Of a stretch of 36,986 bases of DNA, positions 1 through 8,513 are shown in pieces. This DNA comes from a virus: the IMG/VR virus record IMGVR_UViG_3300010150_000060, positions 1-36,986 of that record; one strand, 5' to 3'. How positions within the stretch are numbered: position 1 is the first letter of the stretch; the number at the start of each line of letters is the position of its first letter. The notes under the pieces were generated by a model. The model worked only from the letters and a program-made list of their open reading frames with translations, did not search any database and had not been told where the DNA came from. A program made the translations under genes and the position numbers.

Positions 1-75
1 AAGAACCATTGTCAAAAATCCCACGAAGCTGACAAGAAACGAGCAACGCAATTTTTGAAACAGAACGGGGATTGA
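1..75 (+). CDS. C-terminal end of an unidentified upstream gene (partial)
   Basis: Frame 1 is open from the first base and encodes 24 residues, ending FLKQNGD before TGA at 73-75. The next gene starts at 77, one base later, which is the tight spacing seen throughout this block. The product is charged and Lys-rich, and too short to identify. The left edge of the window cuts the gene. Confidence 0.6.
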   Translation, partial: KNHCQKSHEADKKRATQFLKQNGD

Positions 76-76
76 G

Positions 77-1126
77 ATGAAAGCATTACTTATTGCGATA
101 TCTTGCATGGTAATTGTTGGGTGTAGCTCCACATCACAACAATACTATGAGGCTGTACAAAAAACCGCCGAGGCAAATGCCGCCGCCGCACAGGCCAAGT
201 TTGACGCCTTATCTAAGATTGCTTCCGCCGGAGATGGTCAGGCGGCTAGCGCGGCAGTTATGGCTCTTGCGCTGACTCAAACGCAGTCAGTTCAGCCCAT
301 ACCTCAGCAGTCTGAGGCGCTTCAGTGGGCATCCGTTTTGGCGACACCAGTTACCAGCTTGGGCATGATGTGGATGCAGTCTGACTCTGCCAAGACGATG
401 GCGCGATATAACAGCCAAGTCGACATGGCGAGAATCTCTGCGGACGCAGAAACACAGCAAGCGTTGTATGGCACCTTTGCGGCGAACAACGCGGCAACAG
501 CGTCTGTTGCCTCGGCAGGGTTTGATGCGATGGGCAACATCGACTACACGCCGTTTATTGACGGCATGGTTGACTTGGGCACAGCAGGCATTACTGGCGC
601 TGTAGACCTTGGCACCGCAGGTTTTGACGCAAATACAGCTATCGCTACAGTCGGCCTCAATACTGCTGACAATCTCGGCACAACCGGCATGAACAACCTG
701 ACCAATCTGGGCGCGGCAGGCATGACAAATCTGGTAGACCTCGGCACCGCAGGTCTGGGTGCGACGGTGGCGACAGCGGACTTGGGTATCAACGGGGCGG
801 TTGCTCTGGGCACCACTGGAATGACCAACTTAACCAGTCTCGGCACTGCCGGTATGACCAATCTTACCACGCTCGGCACTGCCGGCATGACGGACCTAAC
901 GACCTTGGGTACAGCGGGTATGACCAACCTCACCACGCTAGGCACCACGGGCATGGCGGATCTCAGGGGTTTGGCTCAGTACGGCACGTTATATGAGTAC
1001 CTTGGCAACGCGGATTGGCTGACCTATGCGACAGCCAACAATCAAACCATTGAGGACATGTTCGGCAGTATTGGGTGCACAGTCACGACCACGACTGATG
1101 GCGCTCTGGTCGTAACGTGTAACTAA
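77..1126 (+). CDS. Phage lipoprotein with 11-residue tandem repeats
   Basis: This 349-residue protein begins with a lipoprotein signal: MKA, a short hydrophobic stretch, then the lipobox-like IVGC with Cys16 as the predicted lipidated residue. It is therefore predicted to be exported and membrane-anchored. The first 150 residues are Ala/Gln-rich and probably helical. From about residue 170 to 300 there are repeats of the type LGTAGMTNLTT, 11 residues or 33 bases each, with several near-identical copies in a row at about 830-960. The last 50 residues are non-repetitive and hold two Cys. GGGG lies just upstream of the ATG. It sits directly before the lysis genes, so a role in lysis or the outer membrane is possible, but a virion role cannot be excluded. 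I recognise it only as a phage-type lipoprotein. Confidence 0.8.
   Translation: MKALLIAISCMVIVGCSSTSQQYYEAVQKTAEANAAAAQAKFDALSKIASAGDGQAASAAVMALALTQTQSVQPIPQQSEALQWASVLATPVTSLGMMWMQSDSAKTMARYNSQVDMARISADAETQQALYGTFAANNAATASVASAGFDAMGNIDYTPFIDGMVDLGTAGITGAVDLGTAGFDANTAIATVGLNTADNLGTTGMNNLTNLGAAGMTNLVDLGTAGLGATVATADLGINGAVALGTTGMTNLTSLGTAGMTNLTTLGTAGMTDLTTLGTAGMTNLTTLGTTGMADLRGLAQYGTLYEYLGNADWLTYATANNQTIEDMFGSIGCTVTTTTDGALVVTCN
590..960 (+). repeat. 33-bp coding tandem repeats
   Basis: The lipoprotein gene holds about ten imperfect units of 33 bases, each encoding a variant of LGTAGMTNLTT. The most regular units are at about 830-960, and spacing is looser before 800. Third-base differences between copies keep the protein repeat while the DNA diverges, which suggests the protein sequence is being conserved. 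Confidence 0.75.
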
Positions 1127-1140
1127 TTACGGGTAACTAC

Positions 1141-1356
1141 ATGGAAGTCGTAGAGACGGTTTTACGATGGATCGTAATGCCTATTGGCGCTTTTGTCTGG
1201 TTGATGTATCAGCGCCAACAGGACCATACCACTCAGATTGCAGTGTTGCGGACTGAGACCGATATGGCAAGGCAAGCGCATGATCGCGAGATCAAAGATA
1301 TCAAGGACAAGCTGGATAAGATCCTTGAAAAGCTCGACGACAAGGCTGACAAGTAA
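1141..1356 (+). CDS. Small membrane coiled-coil protein, i-spanin-like topology
   Basis: This 71-residue protein has one hydrophobic segment (about residues 8-23, IVMPIGAFVWLMY) followed by a charged helix rich in Lys, Asp and Glu with heptad character to the end. That layout, a short N-terminal anchor and a C-terminal coiled coil, is shared by Rz-type inner-membrane spanins and by small XhlA-like lysis proteins. It lies between a lipoprotein gene and a holin gene, so a lysis role is inferred. It is shorter than typical Rz proteins, and no family is recognised with certainty. Its stop TAATG overlaps the start of the next gene. Confidence 0.7.
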   Translation: MEVVETVLRWIVMPIGAFVWLMYQRQQDHTTQIAVLRTETDMARQAHDREIKDIKDKLDKILEKLDDKADK

Positions 1357-1736
1357 TGGCTTGGCAGGCGTTGATATCCCCGATTACCAGCTTGATTGGG
1401 GGGTATCTCAATAACAAAAAAGAGCAATCGCAAGCCAAGCACGAGGCGCGAATGCAGGTAATACAGAATGATGCAGACTGGGAAACCAAGATGGCTATCG
1501 CTTCCGGATCAAGCTGGAAGGATGAGTTTTGGACGCTGGTGCTCGCTGTGCCTCTCTTCTGCCTTGGATATTCTGTTGTGGTTAATGATCCCAGTGTTGC
1601 TGATCGTGTTCGTGACAGCTTTGTCGCTCTGGATACTCTTCCTGATTGGTATCAGTATCTTCTGTTTCTTGCAGTCAGTGCCAGCTTTGGTATTCGCGGC
1701 GCCAACAAGTTGATGAAGCTCAAGAAGCAACAATGA
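1356..1736 (+). CDS. Holin, 3-TM (GTA-holin-like) family
   Basis: This 126-residue protein has an N-terminal segment (LISPITSLIGGYL), a charged helix rich in Lys/Glu/Gln, then the signature WKDEFWTLVLAVPLF with a second hydrophobic segment, and LPDWYQYLLFLAVSASFGI with a third. This pattern matches the holin family of three TM segments first described in gene-transfer agents (PF11351) and common in phages. Such holins permeabilise the inner membrane so that endolysin can reach the wall. The ATG overlaps the previous stop, and the stop overlaps the next start (ATGA), so the lysis genes are likely translationally coupled. Confidence 0.8.
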   Translation: MAWQALISPITSLIGGYLNNKKEQSQAKHEARMQVIQNDADWETKMAIASGSSWKDEFWTLVLAVPLFCLGYSVVVNDPSVADRVRDSFVALDTLPDWYQYLLFLAVSASFGIRGANKLMKLKKQQ

Positions 1737-1930
1737 TCGAAGAGCTTGAGAAGCTGAGAATCATCCCGCGCATGCTGATGATTACGATGCTAATTATGAC
1801 TTATCAAGTAGTAGACTGGTTTATGGATCTTCCTGATCCAAATCCAGAGCAGGCGGCTTTAGTGTCTGTAATGACCGGCACCCTTACCGCGTCATTTGGA
1901 TTGTTTTTGAGTTCAGGAAGGAAGGAATGA
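1733..1930 (+). CDS. Small two-TM membrane protein, holin-like
   Basis: The start is placed at ATG 1733, which overlaps the holin stop as ATGA; longer readings would run back through the holin gene in another frame. The product is 65 residues: a charged N-terminus, hydrophobic segment 1 (about 12-30), the loop DLPDPNPEQ, hydrophobic segment 2 (about 42-60) and a basic end SSGRKE. Size and topology fit class II holins or accessory holin-like proteins. It sits between the 3-TM holin and the endolysin, and two membrane proteins before an endolysin is common in phages. Whether it is holin, antiholin or pinholin cannot be told. Confidence 0.75.
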   Translation: MIEELEKLRIIPRMLMITMLIMTYQVVDWFMDLPDPNPEQAALVSVMTGTLTASFGLFLSSGRKE

Positions 1931-2277
1931 TCTACAAGTATTTTGACCTGTCAGAGTTTGACTGCTCTGAGACGGGCGAAAATGACATGAAGCCTGAGTT
2001 CCTGTACGCGCTAGATCAACTGCGCGAGGCGTGCGGCTTTCCATTCGCTATCACCTCTGGGTATCGCTCGGCTAAGCACAGCGCTGAAAGAGACAAGCCT
2101 AATGGTCCCGGCGCCCACGCGAGGGGCGTCGCCGCAGACATACGGGTTGAGAATGGTGCAGATAGGATGACGCTGGTTAGGAATGCTCTATCTATGGGTT
2201 TTAGCGGGATAGGCGTCGCAAAGACATTTGTACATGTGGACATTAGACCAACGAAGCCGGTGCTTTGGACTTATTGA
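1927..2277 (+). CDS. Endolysin, peptidase M15 family
   Basis: This 116-residue protein has the M15 zinc-peptidase layout: SGYRS at 44-48, the HxxxxxxD motif with His64 and Asp71 in GAHARGVAADI, and the C-terminal metal ligand His103 in FVHVDI. These are the residues of the M15 (VanY / L,D- or D,D-carboxypeptidase) fold used by many phages to cut peptidoglycan cross-links. The size is normal for single-domain phage M15 endolysins. No signal peptide is seen, so export would depend on the holins upstream. Its ATGA start overlaps the preceding stop. Confidence 0.9.
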   Translation: MIYKYFDLSEFDCSETGENDMKPEFLYALDQLREACGFPFAITSGYRSAKHSAERDKPNGPGAHARGVAADIRVENGADRMTLVRNALSMGFSGIGVAKTFVHVDIRPTKPVLWTY

Positions 2278-2286
2278 GGCGAAGAG

Positions 2287-4140
2287 ATGCCACTATCGAA
2301 AATCGCATTCAATCCGGGTGTTGACAAGGAAGGCACCCAGTACACGACAGATTCTGGGTGGTTTGACTCAGACAAGATAAGGTTCAGAAAGGGTCGCGTC
2401 GAAAAAATTGGTGGTTGGGAAAAATACACCGCAGACGTGATTAAGGGTGTGTGCCGGTCTCTCATGGACTGGGGCTCCAAAGATGGTACTGCCTTTCTCG
2501 GGATAGGCACAAACCTGAAGTTTTATATTGAGTCTGGTGGCGTGGTCAATGATGTCACGCCGATTAGGGCGACAACGACAAATGCCGCGACATTTGCCGC
2601 AACCAATGGATCATCGACGATCACGATTACCGATACATCACACGGCGCAGAGACCGGCGATTTTGTTACGTTCTCTGGAGCCGCAACGCTTGGCGGCAAT
2701 ATCACAGCGGCTGTACTCAATCAAGAGTATCAGATTGAGACGGTACTGACCGCAAACACCTACGCGATTCTTGCTGTTGATACGAGCGGCGCCTCGGTCA
2801 CGGCGAACGCAAGCGATACTGGTAATGGCGGCGGTTCTGTCACAGCCGCATATCAGATCAACACAGGCTTGAACACCTATGTCGGTTCTACCGGCTGGGG
2901 TGTCGGCCCGTGGAGTAGTGGTGCTTGGGGCTCAACAACAGCGCTTAGCGCGGCCAACCAGCTACGCCTATACAGTCAGGATGCGTTTGCAGATGACCTG
3001 ATATTTAACCCCAGAGCTGGTGGGGTCTTTTTCTGGGACAAGTCATCTGGTGTCGGCACCCGAGCGGTATCGCTTGGTAGCCTATCTGGGGCCAGCAACA
3101 CCCCAACGGCGGCGCTACAGGTTATGGTGTCGGACATTGATCGTCATGTGATTTGTTTTGGCGCAAACCCCATCGGTGGCTCTGACCTTGACCCTCTCTT
3201 GGTAAGGTGGTCGGACCAAGAGAATGCCGTAAACTGGACGCCCACCGCAACCAATTCTGCGGGTGGTCAGGTGCTGTCAGTGGGGACAGCGATTGTTGGT
3301 GCCGTAAAGACTCGTCAAGAGATCCTGATTAGCACCGACAACGGGTTGGTATCCATGCGTTTTGTGGGGGCACCGTTCATCTTCTCGTTCACGCCAGTGG
3401 CGGAGAATGTGGCGTTTGCGTCGCCCAAGTCAGCAGTGGTTGCTGGTGACACTATGTACTTCATGGACCCCGGTGGCTTCTATATCTACCGTGGTGCCGT
3501 GCAAAGACTGCCGTGCGCTGTCGAGCGTTATGTGTTTGACAACCTGAACAAAGACCAGATTTACAAAGTATTTGCCACCACCAACCCTGACTACTCAGAG
3601 GTAACGTGGTATTACCCGGTAGGTCACGGCGATACAGACATCACGAATTATGTCTCGTTTAATTACGTCGAGAATGTGTGGGCCGTGGGCACGCTGGAGC
3701 GCGGGGCGTACTTCAACGCCTCCTTGCATCAGTACCCGATTGCGGCATCCAATGATGTAGAGAACGTGCTAACCAATTACCTGTTTAGCCACGAGATAGG
3801 GTATGACGCAGATGGCGCAGAGCTGGTTGCTTTTGTCGAGTCAGGGGATATCGGTATCGGCGACGGAGACTCGTTGATGATGATTAACAGGGTAATTCCA
3901 GACTTTACCCTGCTTGGCAACCAGTCCAATGCGAGCATTGATATTGTGTTCAAGGGGAGAAACTTCCCGCTGGAGACGCCCACTACGCTATCAACGGCCA
4001 CCGTGACCAGCTCTTCACAGCAGGAGCATGTCAGGGCTAGATCGCGTGAGTCGATTATCCGTATCGAGTCTAGCGGTCTTGGGTATGGCTGGTCAGTGGG
4101 CTCGTTAAGACTCGGGATCAGAACGGACGGGAGACGTTAA
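2287..4140 (+). CDS. Tail nozzle / tail tubular protein B-like structural protein
   Basis: This 617-residue protein starts MPLSKIAFNPGVDKEG and then has WFDSDKIRFRKGRVEKIGGW. This opening is typical of a widespread podovirus structural family in the position of T7 gp12 (tail tubular B, nozzle), whose members are beta-rich. The body is Gly/Ser/Thr-rich with beta-like alternation (about 100-200) and repeated aromatic/Gly strands. It precedes the ejection-protein run, as gp12 does in T7. The assignment comes from opening motif, size and context; P22 gp10-like head-completion proteins share some fold features and are the main alternative. An SD-like GAAGAG lies just before ATG 2287. Confidence 0.7.
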   Translation: MPLSKIAFNPGVDKEGTQYTTDSGWFDSDKIRFRKGRVEKIGGWEKYTADVIKGVCRSLMDWGSKDGTAFLGIGTNLKFYIESGGVVNDVTPIRATTTNAATFAATNGSSTITITDTSHGAETGDFVTFSGAATLGGNITAAVLNQEYQIETVLTANTYAILAVDTSGASVTANASDTGNGGGSVTAAYQINTGLNTYVGSTGWGVGPWSSGAWGSTTALSAANQLRLYSQDAFADDLIFNPRAGGVFFWDKSSGVGTRAVSLGSLSGASNTPTAALQVMVSDIDRHVICFGANPIGGSDLDPLLVRWSDQENAVNWTPTATNSAGGQVLSVGTAIVGAVKTRQEILISTDNGLVSMRFVGAPFIFSFTPVAENVAFASPKSAVVAGDTMYFMDPGGFYIYRGAVQRLPCAVERYVFDNLNKDQIYKVFATTNPDYSEVTWYYPVGHGDTDITNYVSFNYVENVWAVGTLERGAYFNASLHQYPIAASNDVENVLTNYLFSHEIGYDADGAELVAFVESGDIGIGDGDSLMMINRVIPDFTLLGNQSNASIDIVFKGRNFPLETPTTLSTATVTSSSQQEHVRARSRESIIRIESSGLGYGWSVGSLRLGIRTDGRR

Positions 4141-4334
4141 TGCCTACAAGACCCTTGCCGGTGGCGCCGCTGGAGTATCTTGCCAGAGATGAGCAGATTA
4201 CTCGCCGCACCATTGAGAACAGCTTTGAGGATCTTGAGGCCAAAGTTGACGCCAACCGCAATAAGACAAGCAAGCAGTCATCGTTGGCTATGAGGCGTTT
4301 CCAGTTTTTACTGATGGGGGCGTCTAATGGCTGA
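4140..4334 (+). CDS. Small helical protein of unknown function
   Basis: This 64-residue protein has a central charged helix (ARDEQITRRTIENSFEDLEA) that could form a coiled coil and a short hydrophobic C-terminus (FQFLLMGASNG). Its ATG overlaps the previous stop (TAATG), and its end overlaps the next gene by 8 bases. The tight coupling inside a structural block suggests a minor virion or assembly component. No family recognised. Confidence 0.65.
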   Translation: MPTRPLPVAPLEYLARDEQITRRTIENSFEDLEAKVDANRNKTSKQSSLAMRRFQFLLMGASNG

Positions 4335-4656
4335 CATTATTGGCGTTCTGGGTCAGGTTGATCCCGCCGCGACGACAACGACGACGCTGTACACGGTGCC
4401 TGATTTGAACCAGACGACCTGTAGCTCACTGGTTATGTGCAACAGGACGGGCGGCGCCTTGACAGTTCGCGTCAGCATACATGTCAACGACGCGGGCGCT
4501 GACAACAAGCAGTTTATTTACTATGACAAGTCAATACCAGCAAACGACACAGTGTCTGCCGTGCTAGGTCTGACTTTAGGTCAAAACGATGTGGTAAAGG
4601 TTTATGCCAGCGGAACAGGCATGAGCTTTAACTTATTTGGTGTAGAGACTAGCTAA
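4327..4656 (+). CDS. Small beta-rich virion-type protein
   Basis: This 109-residue protein is beta-rich: a Thr-rich opening (ATTTTTLYTVP), then CSSLVMCNRTGGALTVRVSI, IYYDKSIPANDTVSAVLGLTL and VVKVYASGTGMSFNLFGVE. Small beta-sandwich proteins with this kind of sequence recur in phage structural modules, where they may decorate the virion or form fibre parts. No Cys-based metal site or enzyme motif is seen. Its stop TAATG overlaps the next start, so it is probably co-expressed with the tail and ejection genes. The exact role is unknown. Confidence 0.7.
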   Translation: MADIIGVLGQVDPAATTTTTLYTVPDLNQTTCSSLVMCNRTGGALTVRVSIHVNDAGADNKQFIYYDKSIPANDTVSAVLGLTLGQNDVVKVYASGTGMSFNLFGVETS

Positions 4657-7600
4657 TGAACAATCAATACCCAGCAAAGCCGCTCATGGATCAGATGGCA
4701 CAGCATGGACGATACGGCGATACCATGCTTGTGCACATGAACCCTATAGAAGTAGCAGGGATCGCATCACTCTCTCCCACGGGCAGTCTCACTATTAACC
4801 CTGTAACGGGCCAACCAGAAGCGTTCCTGCCCTTGTTGGCGCCTGCTCTGGGTGCTTTGGGTGGCTACATGGGGCTCAGCACTATCGGCACAGCGGCACT
4901 GACAGGTATTGGCACAGCGGCTATCACGGGCGACTTGAAACGGGGTTTGATTTCTGGCCTCACAGCCGGTGTTGCTGGCGGTATCGGGGACATGTTTGCT
5001 GGTGGCGCAGAAGCCGCCACTCAGGCGGGAGTAGATGCCGCAACCACCGGCAGTGAGCTTGCAACTCAACAGGCCATTCAAGGCACAGCAGGCACGCTAG
5101 AGGCAGGTATAGAGCGGGCCATAGATGTTGTGCCGAGCATGCCTACTGACTATGTTGCGGAAGCGGCAGGTGTGGGCTCACAGATAGCTGAACTCGCACC
5201 GGGAACGCAGGACTTTATCGGCCAAGCGGCGTCAACAGGTCAGGATGTTGCTCAGCTTGGTGCGCCATCCGCACCCGCATTTGCGTCACCCCTTCCGGGC
5301 ACTTTTGGGGAGGTTGACACCGCACTTGGTCAGTTTGAGCAGGGTAATAAGTTCATGTCCGCCGTGAACAACATGAGCCCTATGGCTAGTGTGGCGGCAA
5401 CCGGCATCGGGGCGGGGCAACTTGCCCAGATGGACTACGAGGATATGATGGCCGATCAAGCCAGAGCGCTTGAAGAAGAGCGAGAGGCCACTCGCGCAGA
5501 AGCATACGGCGACCTCCAGTCAGCATACGCGATGGCACAACCGGGGGTGGCGCGAGGCTTTAGCCCATACCGCTCGCAAATGAGTCGACGCACCTACGAT
5601 TACGCGGCGCCCGGAATGGCCGAAGGCGGCAGAACCGCTCAATACTCCGCTCTAAACCTCCAGCAGATGTGGAAAGCACTGACTGAGGCGGGGGTTATCG
5701 ACGTTAGCCTAGACGAGTTTTTGTCGAATTACTCCGGCTATCTTTCTGGAATCGGCGCGGGCACCGACGCCACCGATGGTGAGATTGAGAACGCCCGCAT
5801 GCCCCCCGCTGTCACTGACAGGTTTGCCTATCTGGACGACGAGGGCATTGATATTCTGACGCCCGGATACTACGGCATCAAGAAGGGCCAAGATCCAGAA
5901 GATACGATGGAGTACAAGGCGCTTCAGGCGGCGTCACGAGGAGACCCCCTCACTCCGGAACAGCAGGCCCAGCTAGAGCGCTACTACAACCGGAGGGAAG
6001 TCTATCGCCAGCGCAGGGAGCGTGAGATAGGCGCGGTAGAAGCGGCGGACCCTCAAGTTCCTTTTCTCCAACAAGCCCTTCGCGAATCTGGACAATTCGG
6101 CTATGTTGGCAATATAGGCGGTATCGATCCCGTGGCCATCCAAGCCGGACTCCGAGAAGGCTACAAGATTGCGCCGCCAACCGACTACATGGCTGGATTT
6201 GAGCCAGAGTTTCAGTATTTCCAAGCTGACCCGAATGCGCCATTTATTCCGTCGCGGGCGTTTAGACCTATTGTCGAGGGCGTGGAGGAGTCTAAAGATC
6301 CGTACTTCGACCCGATCCTTGATCGGACAGCTTACCTCAAGCAACTCAGAGAGTATTACCGAACACTTGCTAGCTACAAGCCCGGAGCTGTAGTGGACGA
6401 AGAGCCGCCTGTAGTTGAGGACGACCCCGATACCAGAGGCGAGGACGAGACCGAGATTGTGGAGGGCGGCGGCACCACGCCAAAACCGCAAGATCCGATA
6501 GATGAGACACCCGATCAAGACACGGACGTGACTACAACACCCGGACCTGATCCCAGCACTACCACTGGGACCACCACTGAAACGACCACTGGGACCACTG
6601 GAACCACTGGAACGACCGGCACCACCGGAACCAGTGGAACTATCGACACTCCCGGAAGCGCACTCGACCCGAGATTTGCTAATGCCACGGCACCAGCAGA
6701 CCTAGAGGGCGTTGACGACTTTATCCACGGATATCGCCACTATATGTGGGGTGACGTGGTTAATCCTCGTCAGACAATGGATCTCGACGACTTCCTGACG
6801 AATGTACTGCCGTATCACGAGGGGCGCTACGGATCAGGCAAGATGTATGACCCGGAGACGGGACGCATTTACGACAACATTACTGCGGAAGAGCTTGCTG
6901 AGCGCAGAGAGCGCGAGGGTGGCTCGCCTCGTATCTTCGGGGTTCACCCAGACATGACATCTCTGGCTGAAAAAGACCTGCTGAAACTACAAGGTCAAGG
7001 CGAGATGGAGCAAGGCTCTAGCTACATGCGTCTTGGCGGTGGCACGGGCACGCACTACTTCATTGTGGGCGACAAGGTATATGCCTACGACTACGAAAAC
7101 CGAAGCTCAATGGGCTTCGGTGGAGGCCCCGGTGGCTACGCGGACAATAGAAGTGACTCACCATCTACATACACGAGCGAGCAGTTTGATGAGGCTGTGT
7201 CTCAGCGGCCTGCCTCGTTTGTAGCCGACCCTGATGCGGGCGAGACATATGAGGCACACCATATCACTGGTGAGCGCCTTGCAGACTCATCGTTTAAAGG
7301 CTCCACTGATCGCGGCGAGGAAGAGGCACAACAAGAACAGGCGCCGCTTACGCCAGAGCTAGAGGCTTCTGCCCAAGAGAGGATCACACCAGCAGTCCCG
7401 TCTCGACCCGATCCTGTCGTTGAGACAATGGGCATTGCTGATGTGGCGCCACCTCCGCCGCCCACTCCGTCCGGCCTTGGTGATCTGTCTCTGAGTGTAG
7501 ACGAGGTTGTTGCTCCTCCGGTTGTCACGCCTCCTCCCCCACCGCCGGTCATTGAGCCGATTACGCCTCCGGTGGTAACGTCTCCGGTGGTAACGCCTCC

Positions 7601-8513
7601 ACCTCCACCTCCGGTGATTGAAACTATTGCGCCTCCGGTGATAGCGCCTCCGCCTCCTCCGATTGTCGAGCCGCCTAAAGCGATTGAGCCCCCCAAAGTG
7701 ACAATGCCGACTATCGAGCCGGTAGAGGTAACAAGGCCGAGGATGACCAGAAGACCACCGCCTCCGCCGCCTCCGGTCGTGGCTCCGCCGCCTCCGCAGA
7801 TTCAAGAGCCTGAAGTGATGATGCCTGCTATCCGTCCCGCTCCAGTGAGCACGGTTAGACCGCCGGCAACGCCAACAAACTATCGCGCTAGCGATGATGG
7901 CAAGAAGGTATTTGTTCCCGGCCTTGGGTTAGTGGACGCAGAAATGGTGCAGGCGCCCGCACCTCGACGGAGCGCGCCAAGCCGCTCTGCCAGAGGTCGC
8001 AGACGGATGCAGGAGGGCGGTCGAACACTGGCCACATCTGTGGGTGACATGCAGGCCGCTCCGGGCGGCATCGCTGAAGTAGACTCTGCGTTTGCCGCTA
8101 CGCCAAGCGAACAGGACGTTAGCATGCTTGCTTCTGCCTTGCTAGGTGGAGGGGAGCAGGCAGATCAGATAATCCAGATGTTCCTGAGCAAGTATGGCCC
8201 CGAGGTATTCGGGCAAGTGCGGGAAATGATCCTTAGCATGGTCACGCCAGACGCTCAAAATGAAGGCATGATTCGCGGCGAGGGCGGCGGCATGGATGAT
8301 ATGATACCCGGAATGATTGGGGATTCTCAGCCGGTAGCAGTATCTCCGGGCGAGTACATTGTCCCTGCCGATGTCGTATCTGATCTTGGCGATGGTAGCT
8401 CTGATGCTGGCGCCGATGAGCTTGACAGGATGCTTGAGCGAGTGCGAATGGCACGCGGCGGGACAGCAGAACAGCCCCCCGCTATTAACGCACAGAGAGT
8501 TATGCCTGCATGA
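4656..8513 (+). CDS. Large internal/ejection-type virion protein (1285 aa)
   Basis: The N-terminal 120 residues contain a Gly/Ala-rich hydrophobic stretch with GxxxG spacing (about 58-112), the sort seen in membrane-active ejection proteins. A charged helical part follows (about 265-310). The middle is acidic and leads into a Thr/Gly linker (about 637-662, TTGTTGTTGT). A second globular part spans about 670-870. Residues about 920-1060 are strongly Pro-rich (PPPPPP with VIEPI and VVTPP units). The C-terminus holds SPGEYIVPADVVSDLG at about 1230, a motif I associate with marine phage virion proteins, and MARGG near the end. The AEGGRT and QEGGRT boxes resemble MARGG and could be small linear motifs or processing sites. 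Position suggests an ejection protein. No catalytic motif is visible. Confidence 0.7.
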   Translation: MNNQYPAKPLMDQMAQHGRYGDTMLVHMNPIEVAGIASLSPTGSLTINPVTGQPEAFLPLLAPALGALGGYMGLSTIGTAALTGIGTAAITGDLKRGLISGLTAGVAGGIGDMFAGGAEAATQAGVDAATTGSELATQQAIQGTAGTLEAGIERAIDVVPSMPTDYVAEAAGVGSQIAELAPGTQDFIGQAASTGQDVAQLGAPSAPAFASPLPGTFGEVDTALGQFEQGNKFMSAVNNMSPMASVAATGIGAGQLAQMDYEDMMADQARALEEEREATRAEAYGDLQSAYAMAQPGVARGFSPYRSQMSRRTYDYAAPGMAEGGRTAQYSALNLQQMWKALTEAGVIDVSLDEFLSNYSGYLSGIGAGTDATDGEIENARMPPAVTDRFAYLDDEGIDILTPGYYGIKKGQDPEDTMEYKALQAASRGDPLTPEQQAQLERYYNRREVYRQRREREIGAVEAADPQVPFLQQALRESGQFGYVGNIGGIDPVAIQAGLREGYKIAPPTDYMAGFEPEFQYFQADPNAPFIPSRAFRPIVEGVEESKDPYFDPILDRTAYLKQLREYYRTLASYKPGAVVDEEPPVVEDDPDTRGEDETEIVEGGGTTPKPQDPIDETPDQDTDVTTTPGPDPSTTTGTTTETTTGTTGTTGTTGTTGTSGTIDTPGSALDPRFANATAPADLEGVDDFIHGYRHYMWGDVVNPRQTMDLDDFLTNVLPYHEGRYGSGKMYDPETGRIYDNITAEELAERREREGGSPRIFGVHPDMTSLAEKDLLKLQGQGEMEQGSSYMRLGGGTGTHYFIVGDKVYAYDYENRSSMGFGGGPGGYADNRSDSPSTYTSEQFDEAVSQRPASFVADPDAGETYEAHHITGERLADSSFKGSTDRGEEEAQQEQAPLTPELEASAQERITPAVPSRPDPVVETMGIADVAPPPPPTPSGLGDLSLSVDEVVAPPVVTPPPPPPVIEPITPPVVTSPVVTPPPPPPVIETIAPPVIAPPPPPIVEPPKAIEPPKVTMPTIEPVEVTRPRMTRRPPPPPPPVVAPPPPQIQEPEVMMPAIRPAPVSTVRPPATPTNYRASDDGKKVFVPGLGLVDAEMVQAPAPRRSAPSRSARGRRRMQEGGRTLATSVGDMQAAPGGIAEVDSAFAATPSEQDVSMLASALLGGGEQADQIIQMFLSKYGPEVFGQVREMILSMVTPDAQNEGMIRGEGGGMDDMIPGMIGDSQPVAVSPGEYIVPADVVSDLGDGSSDAGADELDRMLERVRMARGGTAEQPPAINAQRVMPA
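6565..6650 (+). repeat. Thr/Gly-coding simple repeat
   Basis: An ACC-rich stretch encodes repeated TTG and TT units (about residues 637-665 of the 1285-residue protein). The repeats are imperfect at the DNA level (accactgg, acgaccgg). It looks like a flexible linker between two globular parts. Confidence 0.65.
7500..7810 (+). repeat. Pro-rich coding repeats
   Basis: Repeats of the form cctccgcctcc and ccggtggtaacg encode runs of five to seven Pro alternating with VIEPI, VVTPP and VIAPP units. The protein stretch would form polyproline helices and may be a spacer or a docking surface. The long reverse-strand open frames across it are His/Arg/Gly-biased by-products of this bias. Confidence 0.7.

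Noticed and set aside
544-954. 136-residue minus-strand frame with VVRLVIPAVP repeats
   Set aside because: It is the reverse reading of the 33-base lipoprotein repeats and only looks regular because the repeats do.
590-960. CRISPR-like or tandem-array signal
   Set aside because: The units are coding, have no spacers and encode a protein repeat.
6169-6518. Other-strand and other-frame ORFs within the 1285-residue gene
   Set aside because: Shadows without SD or domain signal.
7202-7805. Gly-rich and Arg-rich minus-strand frames
   Set aside because: They mirror the Pro-rich coding repeats of the 1285-residue protein.
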